From: Sideroxydans sp.
GTDB lineage: Bacteria; Pseudomonadota; Gammaproteobacteria; Burkholderiales; Gallionellaceae
Assembly (NCBI GenBank): GCA_013140695.1
Contig: JABFSI010000057.1
Location: forward strand, 1 to 34,051
Direction: 5' to 3'
Length of the DNA stretch: 34,051 bases
Below the pieces are notes generated by a model. That model saw only the letters and a program-made list of their open reading frames with translations, was not told the DNA's origin and searched no databases. The position numbers and the translations under genes are program-made. Positions 1 to 7,774 of this stretch are shown here, piece by piece; position 1 is the stretch's first letter, and each line of letters opens with the position of its first letter.

Positions 1-1656
1 CTCACCAGCTTTACACCGAGTACGGGCGCAGTGAACACAGCCATGGTGCTCACGGGTACAAAACTAGATGTTGTTACGGATGTGTTATTCACGGGCCCCG
101 CTCCTAGCACGGCCTTTGTAAGTGGCGGGATTGCCAGCAAAGCATCCACCACTATAGCCACCACCGTCCCCGCAACATTAAGCGCAGGCGACTACACTAT
201 TTCGGTCGTGCATCCGGGGGGTGAAGCGGTAGCGGCAAATAAATTTACGGTAACGGTGGTGGGGGGAAGCACAACCCCTACCGTGACTGGTTTTAGTCCG
301 AATACGGGCGCGGCAGGCACAGTGGTGACCATCACCGGAACGAATCTGGTTTTGGGCTTTCCCCCTGCGCCTACCGTAAAGTTTGGCACAACCAATGCGG
401 GCGGACCCTATACCAATGTGAGTAACACGGGAGTTACCTTTACTGTACCTGCGGGCTTGGCGGTTGGCACGCACACCCTCACCATCGGCGGGATGTCGGG
501 TGTACCAATGACGGTGGGGACGTTCACGGTGACGGCGGCACCAGCACCAGTGGTTGCTGTACCTGCTGCACCTGTAGGAATCTCAGCAACAGCGGCTAGT
601 GCTACTCAAATCGACTTGACCTGGACGGCGGTAGCAGGAGCAAGCAGCTACAACATCTATCGTGGTACGGCGGCAGGTGTGCTGGTGGGGGCGGCGAGCA
701 AGATCAACGCAACGCCCATTACGGTTACTACCTTCAACAACACAGGTTTGTTCGGTGCGACACCCTATTTCTACGTGGTCACTGCAGTTAATGTGAATGG
801 GGAAAGCGTTGGCTCTGCGGAAATGTCGGCAACGACCAGTGCTGTGCCTGTGGGGACAATTATTTCCACGGGGCCGGATTTGATCGTGCAAACTTTTTCC
901 GTGCAACAAACTGCGACAGGAGCCGCCGCACCACTACCCACACAAATTCAACTTTTTGTGTCGGGAGGGAATGCAGGGGTCCGCTACAACTTTTATCGAA
1001 GCACATTTCCGAATGTGGCAATTGCAGCAGCCAACTTGATTAATCCAACGCCTGCTAATGCTTTCTATCATGATAACGGATTGACTGCTGCAACCAAGTA
1101 TTACTACAAGGTTACGGCTGTGAACGCTGCGGGTGAAGGCCCTGCCTCGCCAGAGTTGGCAACAGTTACACCGTTGGCGACGCTCGGTAGTGGGGTTGGC
1201 TTGACCCTGACACCCGCTTTTGGCTTATTGGCATCAATGCCCAATGCAATCCCCTATCAAGGCGGCTCTGTATTGCCATCAGGTTATTATCCGACCGCGA
1301 GTACGGGAACGAGTATGTTTTTCTACGGAAACGTGGTTGCGGGTATGAATTCACTGCCACGATTTAATTTGGAATACCGTAAAGATTCAGTGAATACAGA
1401 ATTTATTACTCTAAATATTTTAAACGGAACCCTAAACACCAGCGCCGACTTGGATGTGCCAGCAGTTAACTTGCCCAATTTCAACACAGAAAAACGCTGC
1501 ACTTTGGGCGTGGTGGCTGGTGAAACAGATTGTGTAAGCAAAGGGATTACTTTGGATCGGCTCAACGGCACAGTTACGTTTGTAAATACGCCAATGATTG
1601 ATGTGGTTGGTACAGTCTTTTCAATCTCAGGATCGTATAGTTTCGTGCCGTTCTGA
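1..1656 (+). CDS. TIG/FN3-domain secreted protein, 5'-truncated by the window edge
   Basis: The reading frame is open from base 1, so the true start and any signal peptide lie outside the window; 551 codons are visible. The visible part reads as an IPT/TIG-like segment (SFTPSTGAV, nt 10–270), a second TIG domain (VTGFSPNTGAAGTVVTITG, nt 283–535), two fibronectin type III domains (nt about 560–840 and 890–1180; ATPYFYVVTAVNVNGES and ATKYYYKVTAVNAAGEG are typical FN3 G-strand segments), and a C-terminal domain (nt about 1183–1653) shared with the proteins at 3281 and 4039. That domain ends in a Cys-X10-Cys pair, GITLDRLNGTVTF and a terminal FVPF. TIG and FN3 are extracellular beta-sandwich modules used in adhesion or polysaccharide binding; the exact role is unknown. 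By analogy with its neighbours it is probably a lipoprotein, but that cannot be seen. A terminator follows directly. Confidence 0.85.
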   Translation, partial: LTSFTPSTGAVNTAMVLTGTKLDVVTDVLFTGPAPSTAFVSGGIASKASTTIATTVPATLSAGDYTISVVHPGGEAVAANKFTVTVVGGSTTPTVTGFSPNTGAAGTVVTITGTNLVLGFPPAPTVKFGTTNAGGPYTNVSNTGVTFTVPAGLAVGTHTLTIGGMSGVPMTVGTFTVTAAPAPVVAVPAAPVGISATAASATQIDLTWTAVAGASSYNIYRGTAAGVLVGAASKINATPITVTTFNNTGLFGATPYFYVVTAVNVNGESVGSAEMSATTSAVPVGTIISTGPDLIVQTFSVQQTATGAAAPLPTQIQLFVSGGNAGVRYNFYRSTFPNVAIAAANLINPTPANAFYHDNGLTAATKYYYKVTAVNAAGEGPASPELATVTPLATLGSGVGLTLTPAFGLLASMPNAIPYQGGSVLPSGYYPTASTGTSMFFYGNVVAGMNSLPRFNLEYRKDSVNTEFITLNILNGTLNTSADLDVPAVNLPNFNTEKRCTLGVVAGETDCVSKGITLDRLNGTVTFVNTPMIDVVGTVFSISGSYSFVPF

Positions 1657-1678
1657 TTTCTTGGCTGCGCTTTATTGC

Positions 1679-1707
1679 AACCGCCCGACTTGTTCGGGCG
1701 GTTTCGC
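1679..1707 (+). terminator. Rho-independent terminator, copy 1 of a repeated type
   Basis: A perfect 8-bp stem CCGCCCGA/TCGGGCGG closes a CTTGT loop (1681–1701) and is followed by a T-rich tail. It starts 24 bp after the stop of the preceding gene. Near-identical copies follow four other genes in this window. Confidence 0.85.
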
Positions 1708-1766
1708 TTCTAGCCCCCCAATTTAAATCTGTTGCAATAAAGCGAATTCAGTTTTGTTTTGTGAAG

Positions 1767-3050
1767 TTAGCTTGTCGTCATTACACGGCTGCTCGCCAAA
1801 GTCGAGAGAGGGACGGCCCAAAGTGGGCAATCATTCACGCGGCCTAGCGGCAAAGTGTCGATGCCGTCGTATAAAACAATGCCTAATTTGAATTGTTGTG
1901 GAGCCAGTTGGGCTAATTTTTTCAAGCCCACCAAGTCGCTCACCGAAACGCTTGCCGCCGCTTTCACTTCGATGCCGATGATCTCGCCAGAGGCGTTCTC
2001 AATCACGAAATCAACTTCGTACTGATCTTTGTCGCGGTAGTAATAAATTTCATATTCTCCTTCGGCCCAGGTGATGTGTTTGCGCAACTCGGCAAACACA
2101 AAACTTTCCAGCAGTTGCCCAAATAGTTTGCGTTGTTGCAGTGCATCAGAAAAATCAACCATCACGCTTAATAAACCCGAATCCACAAATTGCAGCTTGG
2201 GCGTTTTTAACAATCTTGAGAGGCGATTCCCTGACCACACGTGAACGCGTTGCATCAAATACATTTGCTCAAACACGGTGATGTATTTGCTTGCGGTTTT
2301 GTGGTTGATACCAATCTGTCCACCCAATTGGCTGTAATTGCAAAGCTGGCCTGATGTGTGTGCTAATGCCTTGAGCAGATGCGGTGCTTGGTCTAATTTA
2401 TCGAGGCTGGCGATGTCTTTAATGTCGCGTTGCATGAGCGATTCTATGTACTGTCGCGCCCATGTTTTACGTCGACGGTTGTTGCTTCGAGTGAGCGCTT
2501 CGGGGTAACCGCCCATACTTACTTTTTCTACTAGCGCCTCACCTACAACAGGGGCGGAGGCGATCAGCATCTCGCCTCCGAACAAGGCATCAAGCCACTT
2601 CGAAGAAGCGTTTGGAGCAATCGCCATTTCACATTGCGCCAACGGTAAAAGAGTCAACGTTTCCATACGCCCCGCCAGTGAATCAGCAAGGGTGGGAAGC
2701 ATCATTAAATTAGCAGATCCCGTCAGCAAAAATCGACCCGGCCTACGATCTTCATCAACGGATTTTTTAATCGCCAACAGCAAATTGGGCGCACGTTGCA
2801 CTTCGTCTATCACCGCGCTGCCGATACTACGAATCAGCCCAACGGGATCTTCTTGTGCCGCCACCCGAGTGGCTTCGTCATCCAACGTTAGATAGCGTCG
2901 CGTCGCACCAGCCAACTGGCGCACCAAAGTGGTTTTGCCCGCCTGCCGTGGGCCATTTATCAATACCACGGGCGTATCGTTTAGTGCATCCAGCACTCGT
3001 GGCAAGATGGCGCGCGGGAAAATAGAGGGTTCAATTTTGGCTTTAGACAT
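1767..3050 (-). CDS. AAA ATPase with DUF4143 and PD-(D/E)XK-like C-terminus
   Basis: This 427-aa protein belongs to the AAA_14/DUF4143 family of predicted ATPases. It has a Walker A GPRQAGKT at residues 33–40, a Walker B-type AVIDEV at 79–84, and LLTGSAN at 108–114, which resembles a sensor segment. The DUF4143 part includes a winged-helix-like stretch (LGGQIGINHKTASKYITVFEQ). The C-terminus carries EVDFVIE...GIEVKAA, the usual D...ExK nuclease-like signature of this family. The biochemical role of the family is not settled; members are common in accessory regions. It is the only minus-strand gene in the first 14 kb and sits between two plus-strand lipoprotein genes, where it seems to have been inserted into a spacer. 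The ATG at 3050 is preceded by a weak GGAAACC-like site. Confidence 0.88.
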   Translation of the reverse strand: MSKAKIEPSIFPRAILPRVLDALNDTPVVLINGPRQAGKTTLVRQLAGATRRYLTLDDEATRVAAQEDPVGLIRSIGSAVIDEVQRAPNLLLAIKKSVDEDRRPGRFLLTGSANLMMLPTLADSLAGRMETLTLLPLAQCEMAIAPNASSKWLDALFGGEMLIASAPVVGEALVEKVSMGGYPEALTRSNNRRRKTWARQYIESLMQRDIKDIASLDKLDQAPHLLKALAHTSGQLCNYSQLGGQIGINHKTASKYITVFEQMYLMQRVHVWSGNRLSRLLKTPKLQFVDSGLLSVMVDFSDALQQRKLFGQLLESFVFAELRKHITWAEGEYEIYYYRDKDQYEVDFVIENASGEIIGIEVKAAASVSVSDLVGLKKLAQLAPQQFKLGIVLYDGIDTLPLGRVNDCPLWAVPLSTLASSRVMTTS

Positions 3051-3174
3051 AGCGGTTTCCTCTCAAACTATTGGGATTATTCTATCGTCTATTTGGGATT
3101 AATAAGTGAATAATTTGGGAATTTATACCTGAAAGCAGGGGCTAATGTCGTGAAAATACAACAAAAATCATGGG

Positions 3175-3224
3175 CCTACCCCCTAGAACGCGGGATGGCG
3201 TAAATCGCTTTTACTCGTCACCAT
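3175..3224 (+). promoter_or_regulatory. Conserved upstream block A, copy 1
   Basis: Identical over 24 bp (3177–3200) and again over 18 bp (3207–3224, GCTTTTACTCGTCACCAT), with a 6-bp variable spacer, to the block at 8715–8765. Both lie 56–58 bp before the start of a gene whose signal peptide begins MLK..QLFAAA. The block contains ACCCCCTAGAACGCGGG and is preceded by an AAAATACAAC tract. It is probably a promoter/operator or 5' UTR element; no known sigma-factor or riboswitch consensus was recognised. Confidence 0.55.
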
Positions 3225-3280
3225 ACCTTTAGAGTTTTTGACTGTCAGAGACTCAATTTAATTTTGCAAAGGGGAGCGCC

Positions 3281-3808
3281 ATGCTTAAAACCAAGATTCA
3301 ATTATTCGCCGCCGCGTTAATTACTTCACTGTTAGTGGCTTGTGGGGCGGGAGGTAAATCAACTGCGGCAACACCTGTTACGCCAACCCCAACCCCAGCG
3401 GCACCTTCGGCCAGTTTGGGTCTCACAATGACGCCCCCCTTTAGTGGCTTATCGACCTTCGCGAACATCGCGCCGATGATAGCGGGTACTCAATTTTTAT
3501 ATATGAAGGGTACAGATATCGTCACCATTACATATTACCCAGCCACATCAACAGTGCCGGCCAACTTATATATTCTGTTTAATCAGGGCGCGGTAACCAG
3601 CGGACTAAATGCACCGCGTCTTGGATCGGCTGGCTACATTTGCATGGAGGGAGCCAATTCAAGCAACTTCCCACTCTGTTCTAGTTTGGGCGTGAGTTTT
3701 GATAAGGTAGCAGGCAAGGTGAGCTTTACTAATACACCGATGGCAGCAACGGGATCTACAACTACGCTATACACAATGACGGGCACATTGACTTTCACCC
3801 CGTTCTAA
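3281..3808 (+). CDS. Small lipoprotein made only of the shared F-x-P-F C-terminal domain
   Basis: A 175-aa protein with a type II signal peptide: MLKTK, a hydrophobic stretch, then lipobox LVAC with Cys21 as the predicted lipidation site. A Thr/Pro/Ala-rich linker (about residues 28–44) follows. The rest matches the last ~130 residues of the proteins at 1–1656 and 4039–5805: LGLTMTPPFSG, a Cys-X11-Cys pair, LGVSFDKVAGKVSFTNTPM and a terminal FTPF. It therefore shows that the C-terminal domain can stand alone on the membrane surface. The start is supported by AAGGGGAG 6–13 bp upstream. Its signal peptide and upstream DNA closely match those of the 1123-aa protein at 8824, whose mature part is unrelated. 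Function unknown; the domain was not recognised as any named family. Confidence 0.88.
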   Translation: MLKTKIQLFAAALITSLLVACGAGGKSTAATPVTPTPTPAAPSASLGLTMTPPFSGLSTFANIAPMIAGTQFLYMKGTDIVTITYYPATSTVPANLYILFNQGAVTSGLNAPRLGSAGYICMEGANSSNFPLCSSLGVSFDKVAGKVSFTNTPMAATGSTTTLYTMTGTLTFTPF

Positions 3809-3831
3809 ATTTCGCATTGTTCCTTTAGAGA

Positions 3832-3861
3832 AGCCGCCCGACTTGTTCGGGCGGTTTTGCT
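3832..3861 (+). terminator. Rho-independent terminator, copy 2
   Basis: Stem CCGCCCGA/TCGGGCGG with loop CTTGT at 3834–3854, followed by TTTTGCTTCT. Identical in stem and loop to the copy at 1681. Confidence 0.85.
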
Positions 3862-3879
3862 TCTAGTTTTCCAAAAAAT

Positions 3880-3933
3880 GGCTGTTGCAAAAACGCAACA
3901 TTATTTGCCTAGCACCCCCCGCGTTTAAGGGAT
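3880..3933 (+). promoter_or_regulatory. Conserved upstream block B, copy 1
   Basis: Matches 12277–12329 with one substitution and one extra C. It contains an inverted repeat TGTTGC-N6-GCAACA, then TTATTTGCCTAGCACCCC and GCGTTTAAGGGAT. It begins about 25 bp after a terminator and lies 105 bp before the start at 4039. The same layout is seen at the second copy. Probably a regulator-binding site or promoter; the regulator is unknown. Confidence 0.55.
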
Positions 3934-4028
3934 TGCGCGAAGTGAATTGAGCCTTGAGAATCTGCCTGCGCTAGAAGCGCGCGCAATTCATCGCCCCTAT
4001 CGTCTGCGCAAACCGATTACTCACTCAT

Positions 4029-4033
4029 GGAGG
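4029..4033 (+). promoter_or_regulatory. Ribosome binding site that fixes the start at 4039
   Basis: GGAGG lies 5 bp before the ATG at 4039. It overlaps the in-frame ATG at 4027, so that upstream ATG is unlikely to be the start. Confidence 0.75.
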
Positions 4034-4038
4034 TTGCA

Positions 4039-5805
4039 ATGTCGCTCACCCGTAAATTTATGCTTACCTTGTTGGTCGCACTGCTCATGGCGGGTTGTGG
4101 CGGCGGCGGTAGCACCCCCACAAACGGATCACCCAATACAGGCACGCCTACTGCTACGGTACCTGCGGTACCAACAGGGGTGGTAGCAACTCTTCAGGCC
4201 GCTTCGGTTATCAACATTGGTTGGACGGCGGTAACGGGCGCAACTGGGTATAACGTGTATCGCGCTACGACTTCCCCCGTTGCCATCTCGGCGACCAGCA
4301 AAGTCACAGCAACTCCCGTTGCAGATACCGCATTTGGCGATTCTGGTTTGACTGCTGGGACACAGTATTTTTACAAAGTAACCGCAGTGAATGCGGCAGG
4401 TGAAAGTGCAGTTTCAACGGAGGTGACGGCCACCACCAGCGCCGCAGGGACACCAACCCCAACACCAACCGTGACAGGATTTAGTCCGAGTTCGGGTGCA
4501 GTGGGAACTGTGGTCACCATCACCGGAACGAATCTGGTTTTGGGCTTTCCCCCTGCGCCTACCGTTAAGTTTGGAACGGTTAATGCAGGCACCCCTTATA
4601 CCAATGTAAGCAACGCAGGGGTTACGTTCACTGTGCCAGCAGGATTGGCGGCTGGCACGTACACCCTCACCATCGGCGGGATGTCGGGTACGCCATTGAC
4701 GGTGGGTACGTTCACGGTGACGGCGGCAGTAGTGCCTGCGGCACCAGCAGCACCAACTGGAGTGGTGGCAAACGCGTTCAGTGCGACTCAAATCGACTTG
4801 AGTTGGACGGCGGTAGCAGGAGCAACGGGGTACAACATTTATCAATCGACATCGCCAGGTGTGGTCGTCAGTGCGGCTAATAAAGTTGGCACAAAAACCA
4901 TCACGTACTTCAGCAGCACTCCTTTGTATGGTGCGACACCGTACTACTATGTTGTTACTGCGAGGAATGCGGTGGGTGAAAGTATCGGCTCTGCTGAAGT
5001 AAGCGCCACAACGAGAGCAATTCCTGTTGGCGTAACTGCACCAACTGGGGCTGGTAGCCCAGATCAAGTTGGCAACTTTCAAATTGTTGGCTCGGTTATG
5101 AATCCACCTTTAGCTGGTCAAATAGGCATATATGTGGGCGTTTTCACTGGCACGGACGGAATTAATGTGTATCGAAGCTCAACGCCAAATGTGATGATTA
5201 CCCCGACTAATTTAGTTAACCTCAGGCCCATTGGCATTACCTCAATGTATGGCTCGACTTGGTCAGGTTATACCGACAGTGGATTGGCACCAGGCACTAA
5301 GTACTACTACAGAACAACGGAAGTTAATGCGGCTGGTGAGGGGCCTGGTTCAACGGAACTGATTGCACGTACACCTCTTGCTTCAGTTGGCGCTGGGGCA
5401 GGGCTTACACTATCACCAGCATTTAAGGGGGTTGCAGCAATTCCCAATAGGATTCCATATGAACTAACCCAAGGAGGAGTATTTACGAGCGCATATGAAG
5501 ATGCGGTATCTAGAGAGTTTAGGTTTTCGTATATGGTTGACGCTGTAAATGGGGATCGACTAGCTTTGGCTTTAACTGATACGGTGGGTGGGGTTGATTC
5601 TGCGAACTTGGATGTCACTGTTGTTGGCCCATCTTGTGCAGTAACTACAGCAGTTGGCTATCCAACTTGTGCTTCACTTGGAATTACGTTAGACAGAGTT
5701 GCAGGCAGCATAGGTTTTAGCAGTACTCCGATGAAAAGCGTTAGCGGTACCACCTTGGGCAGTGTCTTTAATTTAAGTGGCACACTGAACTTCACCCCGT
5801 TCTAA
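4039..5805 (+). CDS. FN3/TIG-domain lipoprotein with shared C-terminal domain
   Basis: A 588-aa lipoprotein starting MSLTRKFMLTLLVALLMAGC; lipobox LMAGC puts the lipidated Cys at residue 20, followed by a Gly/Ser/Thr/Pro linker. Domain order is FN3 (about 45–135, ATGYNVYR and TQYFYKVTAVNAAGES), TIG (about 145–230, VTGFSPSSGAVGTVVTITG), FN3 (about 235–325), a more divergent FN3 (about 345–440) and the shared C-terminal domain (about 450–588) ending in a Cys-X10-Cys pair, LGITLDRVAG and FTPF. It is a close paralogue of the truncated gene at 1–1656, with tracts of identical DNA (for example 4516–4565 against 328–377). Architecture suggests a cell-surface adhesion or carbohydrate-binding role, but no ligand can be assigned. 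An upstream block B and a downstream terminator frame the gene. Confidence 0.88.
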   Translation: MSLTRKFMLTLLVALLMAGCGGGGSTPTNGSPNTGTPTATVPAVPTGVVATLQAASVINIGWTAVTGATGYNVYRATTSPVAISATSKVTATPVADTAFGDSGLTAGTQYFYKVTAVNAAGESAVSTEVTATTSAAGTPTPTPTVTGFSPSSGAVGTVVTITGTNLVLGFPPAPTVKFGTVNAGTPYTNVSNAGVTFTVPAGLAAGTYTLTIGGMSGTPLTVGTFTVTAAVVPAAPAAPTGVVANAFSATQIDLSWTAVAGATGYNIYQSTSPGVVVSAANKVGTKTITYFSSTPLYGATPYYYVVTARNAVGESIGSAEVSATTRAIPVGVTAPTGAGSPDQVGNFQIVGSVMNPPLAGQIGIYVGVFTGTDGINVYRSSTPNVMITPTNLVNLRPIGITSMYGSTWSGYTDSGLAPGTKYYYRTTEVNAAGEGPGSTELIARTPLASVGAGAGLTLSPAFKGVAAIPNRIPYELTQGGVFTSAYEDAVSREFRFSYMVDAVNGDRLALALTDTVGGVDSANLDVTVVGPSCAVTTAVGYPTCASLGITLDRVAGSIGFSSTPMKSVSGTTLGSVFNLSGTLNFTPF

Positions 5806-5828
5806 ATTTCAATGTTGTTTCAAGAGGA

Positions 5829-5858
5829 ATCGCCCGACTTGTTCGGGCGGTTTCGTTT
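5829..5858 (+). terminator. Rho-independent terminator, copy 3
   Basis: CGCCCGA/TCGGGCG stem with the same CTTGT loop at 5831–5849, then TTTCGTTTTG. One outer stem base differs from the other copies (T at 5830). Confidence 0.8.
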
Positions 5859-5875
5859 TGTGGGGTTGTGTCGGC

Positions 5876-5881
5876 TAGAAT
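5876..5881 (+). promoter_or_regulatory. Candidate -10 element for the histidine kinase gene
   Basis: TAGAAT, 26 bp before the ATG at 5908. The layout (terminator tail TTTCGTTTTG, about 16 bp, TAGAATrCT, then GCACATCATG) is also seen before gshA at 14326–14386. No good -35 is visible; the assignment is inference. Confidence 0.4.
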
Positions 5882-5907
5882 ACTTTCTCCAATTTCTAAT
5901 GCACATC

Positions 5908-7764
5908 ATGCGTAATTATTTTAGTAACGCGTTGCACGCGCTTCACCGCTACAGCAGCAAGGCGGGGTTGATAGTCGCGGTGACTTTAGGGTTTGCATAT
6001 ACATTGCCAGCGCAGGCTAATAGCAGTGTGCTGCGTTTAACTGAGGCGCAAGCAGTAACGCTAGGTGAGACTGTGCAACTCCCTCACCAATGGACACACG
6101 ACCCTGCGGGCATGTTGGGTGTGGTGCATTACCGCCTCACTTTTCCCAAGCCAACGCAATCGAATGCGTTGCAGGCGGTGTATTTGCCGCACATTAATAT
6201 GGCGGTGAAGGTGCAGCTAAACGGGCAGGTGATTGGCGATAGCGGCTTTGATAGTGAGCCAATGGGGCGTTATTTTCATACGCCGATTTTGTATTCGTTT
6301 TCTTCCAACTTGTATGTGGAAGGTAACAATACCTTGGACATTGAAATTAAAGCCTATGCCAATCGTTTTGGGGCGTTATCGCCTGTCAGCATTGGCGAGT
6401 ACTCAATGCTGGAGCCGATATTTGCAAGGGACTATTTCGAGAACCACACCTTGCAGGTGATTAGCACGGCGCTCTCGGCGATTTTTGTATTGCTGTTGAT
6501 TCCTGTCTGGTGGATGCGCCGCAAGAGCATGTTTGCTTGGTTTATAGGTGGGTCAGCAGCATGGAGCGTAAGCAGCTTGAACGTTTTTTTGCATGACGTA
6601 CCGCTGCCAGCAGCGTTGTGGGAATGGATTATTCATATCTCGGTGGGACTCATTCCTTTATGTTACGGCTTATTCATTTTCCGTTTGAGTGACTTGAGTT
6701 ATCCCAAATTAGAACGATTCATGCTGCTTGCTTCTGGGGTTTTCATTGCCTTCTCTACCTTGTTTGCGGGCACGGCTCAATTCTTTTTCCTAACCAGTTT
6801 ATGGCACGCGAGTTTGCTCATTTTCGGCGCTTTTGCGATTTACCGTTTGTTCAGATTTTTAGTCAGCAAGCGCGACTTCAGTGTGTTTTACATCGCCTCG
6901 GCTTTGCTGTTGGTGTGTGTGCTGGCTGTGCACGATTTGGTGATTCAGCAACTCACCGCGCAACAAAATGGCTTCTGGCTAAATTACGCCGCTCCCTTAT
7001 TGCTTACCGCGATGGGACTATTGATGGTGAGGCAATTTGTCACGGCCGTGCAAACAGCCGAGTCTTTGAATGTGTCCCTTGAATCTCGCGTGGCTGCCGC
7101 GCAAACCGCGCTAGGGGCAAGCTACGCCGAACTCCGCGTATTAGAGATGAACCGTGCGGCGCTAGATGAGCGTGAACGCATCTATCGCAATCTGCATGAT
7201 GATGTGGGCGCGAAGTTGCTTGGCTTGGTGATTTCTGCACAACGCGCTAATCAAACGCGCGAGGCCGATATGGCTCGCTCCGCTCTGCAAGATTTGCGTG
7301 ATGTGGTTTCGCGATCCTCTACATCGTCCATTTTGCTCGCGGATTTAATGGCGGATTGGCGCGCCGAAACAAATCAGCGCATCAGCAGCACGCAATTAAA
7401 TTTGCAGTGGAATTCCTCCGGCTTGGAAGTTTCCACCCTGATGGTCAATCCTGAAGCCGCGCTTAATTTAAGCCGTATCCTGCGTGAAGCGATCAGCAAT
7501 GTTCTACGTCACGCAGAGGCGTCTTGCATCACGCTAGCTGTGCGTATCGAAGCTGAAATGCTATGCCTCGATATTGCCGATGACGGCGTAGGGTTGGCTG
7601 AAAATTTCAAAGCACATCGCGGCATGGAGAGCATGCGCGCTCGCGCCGAAGCCTTGCAAGGCACGCTGCATTTGGAAGAGATTAGCCCACAAGGCATAGC
7701 GCTCCACCTAAAAGTCCCCGTCTCATCTTTAGCTGCCATCGAACTTCCCCTAGTCACTCACTAA
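5908..7764 (+). CDS. Membrane sensor histidine kinase, NarL-type HisKA_3
   Basis: The 618-aa form from 5908 starts with a signal peptide (to about residue 34, ending TLPAQA). It then has a periplasmic beta-rich region (about 35–180) of the 7TMR-DISM-like sensor kind, and about seven membrane helices (about 185–375). A short coiled coil follows, then the HisKA_3 dimerisation/phosphoacceptor motif YRNLHDDVGAKL with His430. The HATPase_c part shows EAISNVLRHAEA (N box), DIADDGVGL (G1) and GMESMRARAEALQG. It would autophosphorylate and pass phosphate to a LuxR/NarL-type response regulator, none of which is in the window. The frame is open back to 5812, but starts before 5899 would lie across the terminator; 5899 is a second possible ATG. 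The gene sits inside the lipoprotein locus and 10 bp before the hydrolase gene. Confidence 0.88.
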   Translation: MRNYFSNALHALHRYSSKAGLIVAVTLGFAYTLPAQANSSVLRLTEAQAVTLGETVQLPHQWTHDPAGMLGVVHYRLTFPKPTQSNALQAVYLPHINMAVKVQLNGQVIGDSGFDSEPMGRYFHTPILYSFSSNLYVEGNNTLDIEIKAYANRFGALSPVSIGEYSMLEPIFARDYFENHTLQVISTALSAIFVLLLIPVWWMRRKSMFAWFIGGSAAWSVSSLNVFLHDVPLPAALWEWIIHISVGLIPLCYGLFIFRLSDLSYPKLERFMLLASGVFIAFSTLFAGTAQFFFLTSLWHASLLIFGAFAIYRLFRFLVSKRDFSVFYIASALLLVCVLAVHDLVIQQLTAQQNGFWLNYAAPLLLTAMGLLMVRQFVTAVQTAESLNVSLESRVAAAQTALGASYAELRVLEMNRAALDERERIYRNLHDDVGAKLLGLVISAQRANQTREADMARSALQDLRDVVSRSSTSSILLADLMADWRAETNQRISSTQLNLQWNSSGLEVSTLMVNPEAALNLSRILREAISNVLRHAEASCITLAVRIEAEMLCLDIADDGVGLAENFKAHRGMESMRARAEALQGTLHLEEISPQGIALHLKVPVSSLAAIELPLVTH

Positions 7765-7774
7765 AGGAGCGCAA

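Noticed and set aside
3175-3933. Cyclic-di-GMP or other known riboswitch in blocks A and B
   Set aside because: The sequences do not match a riboswitch consensus I can recall, and the only clear structure is one short inverted repeat.
3947-4186. Plus-strand open frame of 79 codons
   Set aside because: It overlaps the signal peptide and linker of the 4039 lipoprotein in another frame, with no family-like features.
5812-5907. N-terminal extension of the histidine kinase from an ATG at 5812
   Set aside because: It would run through the terminator at 5829–5858, and a normal signal peptide begins at 5908.
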